In this document: in pieces, positions 18,164 to 26,627 of the stretch | How positions within the stretch are numbered: position 1 is the stretch's first letter | Layout: each line of letters begins with the position of its first letter | Source of the DNA: Aquimarina agarilytica ZC1 | GTDB taxonomy: Bacteria; Bacteroidota; Bacteroidia; Flavobacteriales; Flavobacteriaceae | Reading direction: 5' to 3' | Assembly (NCBI RefSeq): GCF_000255455.1 | Contig: NZ_JH621270.1 | Coordinates: 1 to 50,483 of the forward strand | DNA: 50,483 nucleotides | Position numbers and translations under genes: made by a program | The notes under the pieces: model-generated | What the model was told of the DNA's origin: nothing | Databases searched by the model: none | The model's input: the letters and a program-made list of their open reading frames with translations, nothing else

Positions 18164-18206
18164 TTTAATACTGTTTAAGGGGGTTCATATATAAAACGAT
18201 TCAAGC

Positions 18207-18220
18207 CAAAAATACCCTAC
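18207..18220 (-). promoter_or_regulatory. Probable promoter of the LuxR gene with GTAGGG element
   Basis: Read leftward, GTAGGG runs straight into TATTTTTG, an exact TAnnTTTG -7 box, 44 bases before the start codon. The GTAGGGTA word is the one found before the metalloprotease (695-702) and lipoprotein (45021-45028) genes and at 18683-18690. Confidence 0.5.
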
Positions 18221-18840
18221 TCAAAATAGTTTTTTCATACAAAAAAATATTTTTACAATTTTTAACACTTTCATTTTTATTATCCTTTTTTTAAAACAAA
18301 ATTTTTGTCTTTACTACAGTTTTGTTATGAATTTAAGGCTATTACATGGTATAAATTATTAATTATTGTAACATTGATTTTAAAATTATTAACCGATTTA
18401 TTTTTTTCTAAATTCATTAAAAAAACGATAAATGAGTCTATTTTATAGACTAAAAAACGTTATAAAAAATAATATGTAAGTAAAAACAAGCATTTTATTA
18501 AACTTATAAACAATGCTTCTTTTTAATAAAAAAACACAAACAGAATAGCGTTAAAATATTTATTTTCAGATAATTATTTGTTTACACTTTATATTAATGC
18601 TTAGTATTCGAAATCATTGTAGTTAATTTCTCCAAAAAAAGAGCAAATCCTAATTTTAGGTTAAAAAAATGTCTAAAACTATGTAGGGTATTTAAAAATA
18701 CGGGCTGTTGATACAATTTTATAGCAATAATACTTGAGTTTGAATTTTTAAAACGCTCCGTTTATGTACTGGTCAAAAATTAGTAGCCATACTAGTATAT
18801 GAATAGCCTGTGAAAACCATAATAAAAAGGTTCCCTTTTG
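18221..18840. other. 620-bp gene-free, very AT-rich stretch
   Basis: No coding sequence is supported on either strand. It contains a 7-bp stem AGTCTAT/ATAGACT (18435-18451), a terminator-like pair AAGCATT/AATGCTT (near 18490-18520) followed by T-rich sequence, and AAAACTATGTAGGGTATTT (18676-18694), which resembles the LuxR promoter element. It may be a regulatory region or the residue of a lost gene. Confidence 0.6.
18683..18690 (+). promoter_or_regulatory. Isolated GTAGGGTA element
   Basis: GTAGGGTA followed after eight bases by TACG, the same arrangement as at 45021-45040. It is preceded by AAAACTAT, as at the LuxR promoter. No gene follows it on this strand, so it is either a relic or a distal operator. 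Confidence 0.3.
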
Positions 18841-19881
18841 TTAACCTATGATATCAATAATACGCTCTAAAACTGTTTCTGGTAGTATACTCTGCATTAC
18901 ATTTTCATAGCCATCGGGCACTTTATTTCCGTAAATTGAAGTTGGTATTTTATCATACACTACCAAATCTGGTAATATATTATTTGCTTCGGGTTGCGCA
19001 AAAGGAGCAAAACCTGCATATGGATGTGTGACTCCCCAAATAGTAACTACGGGGATTCCATACATGGCAGCTAAATGACCATTTCCACTATCCATGGATA
19101 ACATTACATCCAAGTTAGAAATTAAATCCAACTCTTGCCTTATTGTAAGTTCCCCAGCTACACAGGCAACGTGTTTAAATTTTTGAGCTGTATTTTGGAG
19201 TAATTGTGTTTCTTTTTTGCCTCCACCAAATAGCAAAATACGGTATTCGTTTTTTTTATTTAACTCATCTATTATTTGTAGCATTAAGTCATAGCTATAT
19301 TCCTTACCTTCATGTTGTGCAAAAGGGGCTATTCCTATCCATTTTTTGGTATTAATTCCCGCTAGTTGATTGGTTGGCGTATCTAAACTTTCCCTAACTA
19401 ATATGTCTTCTGCCGAAAGGCTAAAAGAAAAACCTAGGGATTCAAAAACATTCACATAACGTTGGTGTGTTGTTGTTAAGGCTTTAAAAACTTTATTTTT
19501 CCAACTAGTTAGTGCTTTTTTTTCATCACGCCCTTTATCAATTTGTTCAAAAGGGATCTTTGAAAATTTAAAAAATTGCTTGAGTATATTAGATCGCAGT
19601 ACATTATGTAAATCTGCTACAGCATCAATACCTTCTTTTTTTAGCTCACTATATAATTTTCTTAAACCGAAAACTCCTTTATGTTCTCCGTTAAGGGCTA
19701 TCACTTTAACCGATACGTTAGGTAATTGTGTAAAAAAAGGAGTAAAAAAAGCGCGAGTAAGCACTGTGACTTTTGTATTTGGATAAGCCTTTGTAAGTGC
19801 TTTTAATACGGGTACCGTCATTGCCACATCACCCATAGCAGATAAACGAATTACAAGGATGTGTGCTTTTGATGTTGACAT
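18841..19881 (-). CDS. Glycosyltransferase family 9 (heptosyltransferase-like)
   Basis: A 346-residue GT9/GT-B enzyme. The N terminus ILVIRLSAMGDVAMTVPVL is the family signature, and the C-terminal half carries SMDSGNGHLAAMYGIPVVTIWG, which contributes to the donor site. Family members add heptose or related sugars to the lipopolysaccharide core from ADP-sugars in the cytoplasm; the exact sugar cannot be read here. It follows the DUF4254 gene by 135 bp that include a hairpin, a pairing common in Flavobacteriia and suggestive of a shared cell-surface role. Confidence 0.88.
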   Translation of the reverse strand: MSTSKAHILVIRLSAMGDVAMTVPVLKALTKAYPNTKVTVLTRAFFTPFFTQLPNVSVKVIALNGEHKGVFGLRKLYSELKKEGIDAVADLHNVLRSNILKQFFKFSKIPFEQIDKGRDEKKALTSWKNKVFKALTTTHQRYVNVFESLGFSFSLSAEDILVRESLDTPTNQLAGINTKKWIGIAPFAQHEGKEYSYDLMLQIIDELNKKNEYRILLFGGGKKETQLLQNTAQKFKHVACVAGELTIRQELDLISNLDVMLSMDSGNGHLAAMYGIPVVTIWGVTHPYAGFAPFAQPEANNILPDLVVYDKIPTSIYGNKVPDGYENVMQSILPETVLERIIDIIG

Positions 19882-19912
19882 TACTCGTTTAAAATTGACG
19901 CATTCGTATTAA

Positions 19913-19951
19913 AAAACAATTCCCTCATAAAGATTAACGAGGGATTGTTTT
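19913..19951. terminator. Hairpin between DUF4254 and glycosyltransferase genes
   Basis: The arms AAAACAATTCCCTC and GAGGGATTGTTTT pair with one bulged T around a 12-base loop and end in A/T runs on both sides. It could stop or attenuate leftward transcription from the DUF4254 gene into the glycosyltransferase gene. Confidence 0.75.
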
Positions 19952-20016
19952 ATTATTCAATTCATTTTGACTTATTCTATTTCCTAAAAACTGTAGAAGG
20001 CTATAAAAATTTGAAT

Positions 20017-20625
20017 TTATTTCTGCCCTCTTAGTACAGGGTTCAATTCGTCATCATTATACATTTTCATTTGCTTGTATACTTTCATGAATTTATTACC
20101 GGATTCAATATCACCTAACAATTGTTCTATTGCAGTTGATAGGTCCACGCGCTGTTCTAATAAAACATCAAGTTTTGTTTGGCAAGCAGCTCGGTGCGCA
20201 TCTGTGGCATCGGTACGCGTAGCCTCCTCGGTCATGTGGTATATTTTTAAAGCCAAAATAGATAGACGATCAAATGCCCATGCAGGACTTTCAGAATTTA
20301 TAGTGGCATTATCTTTCACAGAAACGGCTTCGTATAAATCTAAAAAATACCCATCCAAATATTCTACCATATCAGTTCTATCCTGATTTGATGCATCAAT
20401 TTGGCGCTTTAATGTTAATGCTGCCACTGGGTCAATTTGTGGATCGCGAATAATATCTTCATAATGCCATTGTACGGTATCAATCCAACATTTGCGATAT
20501 AATAAGTGTGAAAATAGATCATCTTCACTTTTATAAGGGTTTTCAAAAGCTTGATCAACACTATCTAACACATGGTATTTAGCAATCACTTCCTGAAATA
20601 TGGTATTCGCCGTTTTAGTAATCAT
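20017..20625 (-). CDS. DUF4254 family protein
   Basis: A 202-residue soluble, mostly helical protein with no signal peptide. I recognise the DUF4254 family from the N-terminal region (LLYRKCWIDTVQWHYEDIIR near residue 41) and the size. The function is not known. In Flavobacteriia it is regularly next to a GT9 glycosyltransferase, as here, so a part in lipopolysaccharide synthesis is a contextual inference. A TAnnTTTG box (20651-20658, minus strand) lies 25 bases upstream of the start. Confidence 0.8.
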   Translation of the reverse strand: MITKTANTIFQEVIAKYHVLDSVDQAFENPYKSEDDLFSHLLYRKCWIDTVQWHYEDIIRDPQIDPVAALTLKRQIDASNQDRTDMVEYLDGYFLDLYEAVSVKDNATINSESPAWAFDRLSILALKIYHMTEEATRTDATDAHRAACQTKLDVLLEQRVDLSTAIEQLLGDIESGNKFMKVYKQMKMYNDDELNPVLRGQK

Positions 20626-20650
20626 ATTCTTGATTCTTGTTATTACAACA

Positions 20651-20658
20651 CAAAGATA
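20651..20658 (-). promoter_or_regulatory. Probable -7 box for the DUF4254 gene
   Basis: On the minus strand TATCTTTG matches TAnnTTTG and lies 25 bases before the start codon at 20625. The -33 element is not obvious. Confidence 0.45.
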
Positions 20659-20737
20659 TTGTTTTTACCTATATGTTACTATTTTGATAGTTCTTCGACA
20701 ACTTTTAAAAAAGTAAATACATTTTTACAATGGTTAC

Positions 20738-20768
20738 TTGTTCATACGTCCAGTGTTTTATATTTTTG
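20738..20768 (+). promoter_or_regulatory. Complete Bacteroidota-type promoter of the DUF6341 gene
   Basis: TTG (20738-20740), exactly 20 bases, then TATTTTTG (20761-20768): both elements and the spacing fit the sigma-A consensus of this phylum. The start codon follows 37 bases later. Confidence 0.7.
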
Positions 20769-20805
20769 CTCATAAATTAGGTTAGATACCTTAATACTAC
20801 TTATT

Positions 20806-21048
20806 ATGAAAAAGTTTTTCGAAGGATTTCAATTTTTTATGGAAGAAGTTGCTTTTGCACCTTTGAATGCATTAAGAGCACTAGAACTTGAAAGTTGGTT
20901 TGGTGCTAATATTTTAAATTGGGGATTCATGCTTATTGGAATGGCTGCATTTATATATTGGATGAAACAATTAAAAGGTTTTAATGACAATAATGAAGAA
21001 CGTAGATACGTAGTTTCTCATTCTTTTTTAGCCGAAGACAAACAATAA
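20806..21048 (+). CDS. DUF6341 family small membrane protein
   Basis: An 80-residue protein with an amphipathic N-terminal part (FAPLNALRALELESWFGAN) and one membrane helix (about residues 36-54), then a charged tail ending HSFLAEDKQ. It resembles the small flavobacterial proteins now called DUF6341, which were often mislabelled uracil phosphoribosyltransferase; it is far too short for that enzyme and lacks its motifs. Function unknown. It has a strong promoter and two terminators, so it is expressed alone. Confidence 0.75.
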   Translation: MKKFFEGFQFFMEEVAFAPLNALRALELESWFGANILNWGFMLIGMAAFIYWMKQLKGFNDNNEERRYVVSHSFLAEDKQ

Positions 21049-21103
21049 TAATTTTAAATCAATAACCGGTTTTAAACTCAATTATTGATTAATTTATATC
21101 CTT

Positions 21104-21130
21104 TTTTATTCCTTTTTGTAAGGAATAAAA
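21104..21130 (+). terminator. Hairpin after the DUF6341 gene
   Basis: A perfect 11-bp stem (TTTTATTCCTT at 21104-21114, complement at 21120-21130) with a 5-base loop, low in GC. It precedes a stronger terminator by 10 bp. Confidence 0.6.
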
Positions 21131-21139
21131 ACTATTTAA

Positions 21140-21172
21140 AAAAAGCCTATACTTGATGTGTATAGGCTTTTT
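21140..21172 (+). terminator. Intrinsic terminator of the DUF6341 gene
   Basis: The arms AAAAAGCCTATAC (21140-21152) and GTATAGGCTTTTT (21160-21172) pair perfectly around a 7-base loop and run into a T-tract. The rest of the 350-bp gap up to 21400 shows no gene. Confidence 0.9.
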
Positions 21173-21400
21173 TTAAACAAATCACTATTGTTTTTTTTAT
21201 AAAACAACCTACTACAAATCAATTTTTATGCTCTTTTTGTAGTCTTTTTCTTTCTTTTTAAAAGAAATATTCCCCCCATAAAGTGTTTTTGATCTGCAAA
21301 TACTCTAATTGATCGAAAAGCCTAAAAAGTATTATTATAACAGCCTAAAGCACCTTAATTTGTCCTAAGCTTTTTACTCATTAATTTTATAAGCTTTGTT

Positions 21401-21814
21401 ATGAAAAAAATCAATTTATTATTGTTGGGGCTTTTATTTACTGCAATAAACATATACAGCCAGGATGTGGCTACAACACTTAGTTCTAACACGGATGATT
21501 ACATGAAATTTTTAGCAACCAGTGAAAGCGCTGAAGCTGTTGTTGAATCTGATGATATCCGTGGTTTAATCGACTTAAACGTACACAATATTACCGATGA
21601 TAACTTTGAAGTAGTTTTGGATAGTGATTTAAGAGATACAGGTATTGTTCGTATTGTTAATGTGAAAACTGGAAAAAGAATACGTAGAAAAGTTTCTTTT
21701 TTTAAAGGCCAAATTAAAATTCCAGTGCAAGATGCTAAAAAAGGAATTTATGAAGTTCATGTAAAAACTTCAAAATCTTCTAATAAAATTAAAAAGCGTT
21801 TTTCTGTAAAATAA
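21401..21814 (+). CDS. Small exported protein of unknown function
   Basis: A 137-residue protein with a clear signal peptide (MKKINLLLLGLLFTAINIYS, cleavage before QD). The mature part (about 115 residues) looks mainly beta-stranded, with a basic second half and a C-terminal stretch (KGIYEVHVKTSKSSNKIKKR, ending FSVK) that resembles a small Ig-like or T9SS tail-like fold. I do not recognise the family. It is monocistronic with a hairpin after the stop; no neighbour points to a function. Confidence 0.75.
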   Translation: MKKINLLLLGLLFTAINIYSQDVATTLSSNTDDYMKFLATSESAEAVVESDDIRGLIDLNVHNITDDNFEVVLDSDLRDTGIVRIVNVKTGKRIRRKVSFFKGQIKIPVQDAKKGIYEVHVKTSKSSNKIKKRFSVK

Positions 21815-21828
21815 GAAATTTAAAAAAA

Positions 21829-21861
21829 TAAGCAGTTACTCCCATATGAAGCAACTGCTTA
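21829..21861. terminator. Bidirectional terminator
   Basis: TAAGCAGTT (21829-21837) pairs with AACTGCTTA (21853-21861), flanked by A-rich and T-rich runs on both strands. It separates the convergent genes ending at 21814 and 21882. Confidence 0.75.
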
Positions 21862-21881
21862 AAAAACATAAAAAAGAATTC

Positions 21882-23213
21882 TTATTTATTTCTAGGTGCA
21901 CCAATTTGAGTACCTATCACACTCGCCTCTGGCTGAGTTATAACTGGACAATTGATTATAGCTCCAGTTGCAGTTAGTAAACTAGATAATGAATTATCTA
22001 ATGGACTAGGGTTTGCATTTCCTCTAAATGGTATTAATGTTCCATCTGCTAAAAGGGCATTCACTTGATCAAAACTTGTTAAAATTTGACGCTCTTCAAC
22101 AGGAACAGTAAATTCTGTTATATGAGCATCCCACATTGGAGCATATCTGGTATCAGTTGGATCAATTGGAAACGTATTTGTAGGATCGTTTGCTTGTCTT
22201 TCACTTAAAGATGCTGTGTTTAATCCCTGAAAACCAAGTGGATTTCCTTCATCTGGTGTTATCCCATTTGCCGTTGGGCTAAAAGGCAACATTGAACCCC
22301 CAGGAAATAAACCAAAGGTTGGTAAATTTGCCAATTTTGGAGCAAATACCCCTAATTCTATAGTTGCTGGCCCTGGATCTGATGTGTCCGTTACAATATG
22401 GAAATAAAAAGGTTTACCATCTTGCCAACCATCTAGTAATTGCATTACTACGGCTGCTTGATCAATAGCTAAATTCGGGTTATTCAAATCATCTTCTTGT
22501 TCTGGACCATTCCCATCTGGGTGAGGAATTCGGTCATGTATACCTGTACTATTTGCAACCATTTGAGCATTGATTACTATTCCACTAGGTAATACAACAT
22601 ACGATGACCAATTTTCATCGGCAACAGCTCCCGGGTTTACCTCAGCTGGAGGAAAACCAAATAATAAACCATCTTCTGAGGATGCTCCTGCAACTAACGA
22701 TCTTTTTGGTGAAAAATCTACTGAACCTTCAAAAACTAGCCTTCCTCTTTCTGTCCATGTCCCGTTTTGAACACCAGCAGAACCAACAGCTGCAGCCATT
22801 CTAGGTGCATAAATTATTCCTAACTCTTCAGCCATGTTTTGATCCGACGATTCTGTAATAATATAATAACATTTTCTTGGACCACTAGAAGTAGTTTCCC
22901 ATCCACTAAACATTGGAAATCTGGCCGTTGGACCTGCAGGAACTTCGGATCTATCAATTCTAAAATCGATACCTAAAACACTTGGTAAAAAAACGTTTTG
23001 TTCTGCTGTAAATTTAAGTGCTGGCTTATTTTTATTAAAGGGTACTCCTCCATCTTCCTTAATACTCTGCAACAATAAGCTTGCTTCCGAGGCTGTTTCC
23101 GTAATTGGGCCTCCTTCTGGTCCATCAATTCCCGGCACATCATCTTGATCACAACTCATTAAAAGCAGCCCTGCTAAAACTGCACTTGCAAATAATTTAT
23201 TTCTATTTTTCAT
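21882..23213 (-). CDS. Large lipoprotein of unknown function
   Basis: A 443-residue lipoprotein. The ATG at 23213 gives MKNRNKLFASAVLAGLLLMS followed by Cys; a TTG two codons earlier is not needed. After a linker rich in Gly, Pro and Glu, the mature protein is Pro/Gly-rich and non-repetitive, with no catalytic motif that I recognise. Features such as SPKRSLVAGASSEDGLLFGF and HIVTDTSDPGPATIELGVFA suggest a beta-rich extracytoplasmic fold. It stands alone, with 350 bp of gene-free sequence upstream. Base use is slightly richer in G and C than its neighbours, which is consistent with transfer but not proof. Confidence 0.7.
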   Translation of the reverse strand: MKNRNKLFASAVLAGLLLMSCDQDDVPGIDGPEGGPITETASEASLLLQSIKEDGGVPFNKNKPALKFTAEQNVFLPSVLGIDFRIDRSEVPAGPTARFPMFSGWETTSSGPRKCYYIITESSDQNMAEELGIIYAPRMAAAVGSAGVQNGTWTERGRLVFEGSVDFSPKRSLVAGASSEDGLLFGFPPAEVNPGAVADENWSSYVVLPSGIVINAQMVANSTGIHDRIPHPDGNGPEQEDDLNNPNLAIDQAAVVMQLLDGWQDGKPFYFHIVTDTSDPGPATIELGVFAPKLANLPTFGLFPGGSMLPFSPTANGITPDEGNPLGFQGLNTASLSERQANDPTNTFPIDPTDTRYAPMWDAHITEFTVPVEERQILTSFDQVNALLADGTLIPFRGNANPSPLDNSLSSLLTATGAIINCPVITQPEASVIGTQIGAPRNK

Positions 23214-23513
23214 CTTCAATTTTTTTTAAAATTCATATTTTAAAATGAAATAATTTAGCAGGCCTGCAGAATTTAAATCATCTAATCATCATCTATAAAA
23301 TGAGTCAAATGCATTTCAAAATACTAACTAAAAAAAATAAAATAAATTTTAAATAACTGTAAATGAGTGTTTTAAATTTTAATAAAAAATTATTAAAACA
23401 CAAAGTCCCCCGAACAAATGTTAGCAACATTACATATTAAGCTGTTTTTAAAATTAACTATTTGCACTTTTTTATGTATCCAATTTTATCAATCTGTTAA
23501 ATAAATTCATAAA
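23214..23513. other. 300-bp gene-free spacer
   Basis: An AT-rich spacer between the lipoprotein gene and purD. I see no reading frame with coding character, no clear TAnnTTTG box and no strong hairpin apart from the purD terminator at its right end. Confidence 0.6.
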
Positions 23514-23551
23514 AAAAAGCCCCAATGTAATGTACTACATTGAGGCTTTTA
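23514..23551 (-). terminator. Terminator of purD
   Basis: The arms AAAAGCCCCAATGTA and TACATTGAGGCTTTT pair with a single mismatch around a short loop and end in T-rich sequence on the minus strand, about 20 bp past the purD stop. Confidence 0.85.
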
Positions 23552-23571
23552 TAAATTTATCTATTTATATA

Positions 23572-24843
23572 CTACAAATCGAAACCTAAATCGGTACGGT
23601 AATACATATCTTTAAATTGTACTTTCTTCACATTTTTATAAGATACTTCTAAGGCTTCTTTAAAATTATTGCCAAACGAAGTTATTGTCAATACACGACC
23701 TCCGTTAGTCACTACTTTCCCGTCTTTTAGTGTTGTTCCGGCTTGAAAAACGATGGAATCTTCTATAGTTTCAATTCCCGTTATTTCATCCCCTTTATTA
23801 TATGCCTCTGGATACCCCCCTGCAACTGTCATTAATGTTACTGCAGTACGAGGATCTAAATCCAATGAAACTTGATCTAAAGTTTGATTCCCTACATTTA
23901 CAAATAGGTCTACCAAATCATTTTTAACACGTGGTAACACGGCCTCTGTTTCAGGATCACCCATGCGTACATTATACTCAATTACTTTAGGTTCATTACC
24001 TACCTTTATTAAACCAATAAAAATAAAACCTTTATAATCTATATCCTCTTTTGCTAAACCGGCTACTGTGGGCTTAATTACCTTATTTTCAATTTTAGCC
24101 ATAAATTCATCATTAGCAAAAGGAACTGGGGATATAGCACCCATTCCACCAGTATTCAAGCCTGTATCTCCTTCACCTATTCGCTTATAATCTTTAGCTG
24201 TAGGTAATGTAATGTAATTTTTACCATCGGTTAACACAAATACACTTAACTCAATTCCATCTAAAAATTCTTCAATAACTACTTTTTGACTTGCTTCACC
24301 AAATTTCTCATTGGTTAGCATATCGGTTAATTCAGCTTTAGCTTCGTCTAAATCATTTAAAATTAACACTCCTTTACCGGCAGCTAAACCATCTGCTTTT
24401 AATACATATGGGGCCTTTAATGTTTCTAAAAAAGCATGCCCTTTTTCAACGGTTTCAGCTGTAAAACTTTCATAAGCCGCTGTTGGAATGTTATAACGCA
24501 TTAAAAATTCCTTCGCGTACTCTTTACTTCCTTCTAATTGTGCTCCTTCGGCAGAAGGACCAATCACTGTTACATGAGCTAATTGAGGATCTTTTTTGAA
24601 AAAGTCGGTAATTCCAGCTACCAAAGGTACTTCGGGTCCTACGACAAGCATTTCAATATTTTCAGCAAGTACCACTTCTTTAATTTTATCAAAATCGGTA
24701 ACACTTATGTCTAAGTTTGTGGCCATACTTGCAGTCCCAGCATTTCCTGGTGCTACAAATAATTTTGAACATAAATCACTTTGAGCTAATTTGTATGCAA
24801 AAGTGTGCTCTCTACCACCCGATCCTACAATAAGAATATTCAT
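23572..24843 (-). CDS. purD: Phosphoribosylamine--glycine ligase (GARS)
   Basis: A 423-residue ATP-grasp enzyme that joins phosphoribosylamine and glycine in step two of de novo purine synthesis. Visible motifs are the N-terminal ILIVGSGGREHTFAYKLAQS, the LKADGLAAGKGV nucleotide loop, NTGGMGAISPVPF and the metal-binding end EYNVRMGDPETEAVLPR. Length is normal. It is the last of four leftward genes after UDP-xylose synthase, sugar transferase and DUF1801, but a -7 box in the 54-bp gap suggests its own promoter. Confidence 0.98.
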   Translation of the reverse strand: MNILIVGSGGREHTFAYKLAQSDLCSKLFVAPGNAGTASMATNLDISVTDFDKIKEVVLAENIEMLVVGPEVPLVAGITDFFKKDPQLAHVTVIGPSAEGAQLEGSKEYAKEFLMRYNIPTAAYESFTAETVEKGHAFLETLKAPYVLKADGLAAGKGVLILNDLDEAKAELTDMLTNEKFGEASQKVVIEEFLDGIELSVFVLTDGKNYITLPTAKDYKRIGEGDTGLNTGGMGAISPVPFANDEFMAKIENKVIKPTVAGLAKEDIDYKGFIFIGLIKVGNEPKVIEYNVRMGDPETEAVLPRVKNDLVDLFVNVGNQTLDQVSLDLDPRTAVTLMTVAGGYPEAYNKGDEITGIETIEDSIVFQAGTTLKDGKVVTNGGRVLTITSFGNNFKEALEVSYKNVKKVQFKDMYYRTDLGFDL

Positions 24844-24878
24844 TATAAATGTTTTGGAGTTCTTTTATTTTTAAAATG

Positions 24879-24886
24879 CAAAAGTA
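24879..24886 (-). promoter_or_regulatory. purD: Probable -7 box for purD
   Basis: TACTTTTG on the minus strand matches TAnnTTTG, 36 bases before the purD start. It falls just after the stop of the preceding gene, so purD can be transcribed separately. Confidence 0.45.
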
Positions 24887-24897
24887 CTCATTTGTAT

Positions 24898-25242
24898 TCA
24901 ATTGTAAAGTGCGATTACTTGATCAAATAGTTCATAAATTTTTTTGACAGGAATATCCTCATTCGGATGTATCATTAACAGAGATGTAAATGTTCTTTTT
25001 CCTTTAATTAAATCTGGGTGTGTAATATGGATACCTTTCCCTATAGCGATATATGGAAATCCTGATTTTTTATCGACCCACAAATAACAAAAAATTTGAT
25101 TTTGATACATAAAGCAAGGCAGTTTATAGTACCACCTATGCTCAAATTCGGTATGGTAATTTGAAATAATTTCTTTTAAGGCTAATAAACAACTTTTAAT
25201 AGGTTCATCTTTATCAAAATAAAAATTATCTATTGGCTTCAT
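24898..25242 (-). CDS. DUF1801-like protein
   Basis: A 114-residue soluble protein, started at the ATG giving MKPIDNFYF rather than a TTG four codons earlier. The segments FEHRWYYKLPCFMYQNQIFC and PYIAIGKG match the DUF1801 (YdhG/YjbR-like) fold, small alpha/beta proteins of unknown function, some proposed to bind iron or a ligand. It follows the sugar transferase gene by 32 bp. The context gives no clear role. Confidence 0.75.
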   Translation of the reverse strand: MKPIDNFYFDKDEPIKSCLLALKEIISNYHTEFEHRWYYKLPCFMYQNQIFCYLWVDKKSGFPYIAIGKGIHITHPDLIKGKRTFTSLLMIHPNEDIPVKKIYELFDQVIALYN

Positions 25243-25274
25243 AACACTATCCAATTTTAATATCTATCAATTAC

Positions 25275-26627
25275 CTAATACGCCTTATCATGCCCTTTTA
25301 ATAATATCAAAAGCGTATCGAACATAATTTTGATATCCATAAGTATGGACCAATTTTCAATATAAAAAACATCATATTTGATACGGTTTATAATATCATC
25401 ATCTGATTTAATTTCGCCTCGGTAACCTTTAATTTGTGCTAATCCAGTGATACCTGGTCGTACCGAATGCCTAAAAACAAACTGGTATTTGTCTATTTTT
25501 TTGGCGTATGCTTCCGTATATCTTGGAATATGGGGTCTAGGTCCAACCACAGACATTTCACCTCTTAAAACGTTTATAAATTGTGGTATTTCATCAATAC
25601 TAGTTCTTCTTAAAAAGCGACCTACTTTTGTTACACGCTCATCGGCTTCTGATACATGTAATCGTTGTTCATTCCCTTCTATACTAAGTGATCTAAATTT
25701 ATAACACATAAACTCACCATAATTTACTCCATTACGTTTATGCCTATAAAACAAAGGACCTTTACTTTCTAACTTAATGACTACATACATTAAGGGAATC
25801 AACCAAGATAGAATTCCTATAATAACAACAAGGGAAATTACAATATCAATAAAGCGCTTTACAATAACGTTTGCGGAGTCATGTAACGGCATATTTGGAA
25901 TGGATAATACTGGAAGGTATTCGTAGTAATCTGTTTTTAAATTTGAAACAGGTACTTTTTCAACATCTGGAATAAATTTTAATACAATACCATTACTTTC
26001 ACAGAAGTTTACAATTTCGTTAGTCTCTGTATTGGAAACCTCGTGTAGTGCACAGTACACCTCATCAATTCTATTTTCCTTTAAAAATTTAATTCCTTCA
26101 ACAATTTTTTTGTCCAAACTATCGGCAAATACCCCTTGAATATAATACCCCATTTCTGGCTTAGATTCAAAGTAAGTGATTAACTCTTGTGTTTGGGCAG
26201 AACTTCCAAACACTAATATCCAACGTTTGTTTCCACCAAAATATTGCCTGTATTTTTGAAGCAAAAAATAAACGGCAAATTTTGATAATGAAATAATTAA
26301 AATAGTAATAGCTAAAAATAGCACTGTTTCTATTCCCGAAATAGTCCTGCTTTTTATAATCCCATAATACGAATACAAAACAAGCATGAGCAGAAATGCT
26401 TGCTTTACTATTAATCGAATAATTTTTAACACCGATGTAAATCGATAGACTTTATAAAAACGTACCCATATTGATGATACTAACCAACCAAAAATAAGAT
26501 AGGCATAAAAGAATAAACTACCCGATTTGCCTAATAAAAAATAAGCACAAAAACACAAAGCCACCAAATCAAATAAAACAATTAGTGGTCGTATTAAAAA
26601 TGAATATCCTTTTAAAGCTTTAGGCAT
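25275..26627 (-). CDS. Undecaprenyl-phosphate sugar phosphotransferase (WcaJ-like)
   Basis: A 450-residue polyisoprenyl-phosphate hexose-1-phosphate transferase. Four or five membrane helices (residues about 12-125) are followed by a soluble nucleotide-fold domain (130-245), another membrane segment, and the catalytic sugar-transferase domain with YKFRSLSIEG, RTSIDEIPQFINVLRGEMSV and VGPRPHIPRYTE. It starts surface polysaccharide synthesis by loading the first sugar phosphate on the lipid carrier at the inner membrane; glucose is usual for this size class. It abuts the UDP-xylose synthase gene, so the two are surely co-expressed. Confidence 0.93.
   Translation of the reverse strand: MPKALKGYSFLIRPLIVLFDLVALCFCAYFLLGKSGSLFFYAYLIFGWLVSSIWVRFYKVYRFTSVLKIIRLIVKQAFLLMLVLYSYYGIIKSRTISGIETVLFLAITILIISLSKFAVYFLLQKYRQYFGGNKRWILVFGSSAQTQELITYFESKPEMGYYIQGVFADSLDKKIVEGIKFLKENRIDEVYCALHEVSNTETNEIVNFCESNGIVLKFIPDVEKVPVSNLKTDYYEYLPVLSIPNMPLHDSANVIVKRFIDIVISLVVIIGILSWLIPLMYVVIKLESKGPLFYRHKRNGVNYGEFMCYKFRSLSIEGNEQRLHVSEADERVTKVGRFLRRTSIDEIPQFINVLRGEMSVVGPRPHIPRYTEAYAKKIDKYQFVFRHSVRPGITGLAQIKGYRGEIKSDDDIINRIKYDVFYIENWSILMDIKIMFDTLLILLKGHDKAY

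Noticed and set aside
20806..21048. Uracil phosphoribosyltransferase
   Set aside because: Only 80 residues with a membrane helix and no PRPP-binding motif; the name is a known misannotation of this small family.
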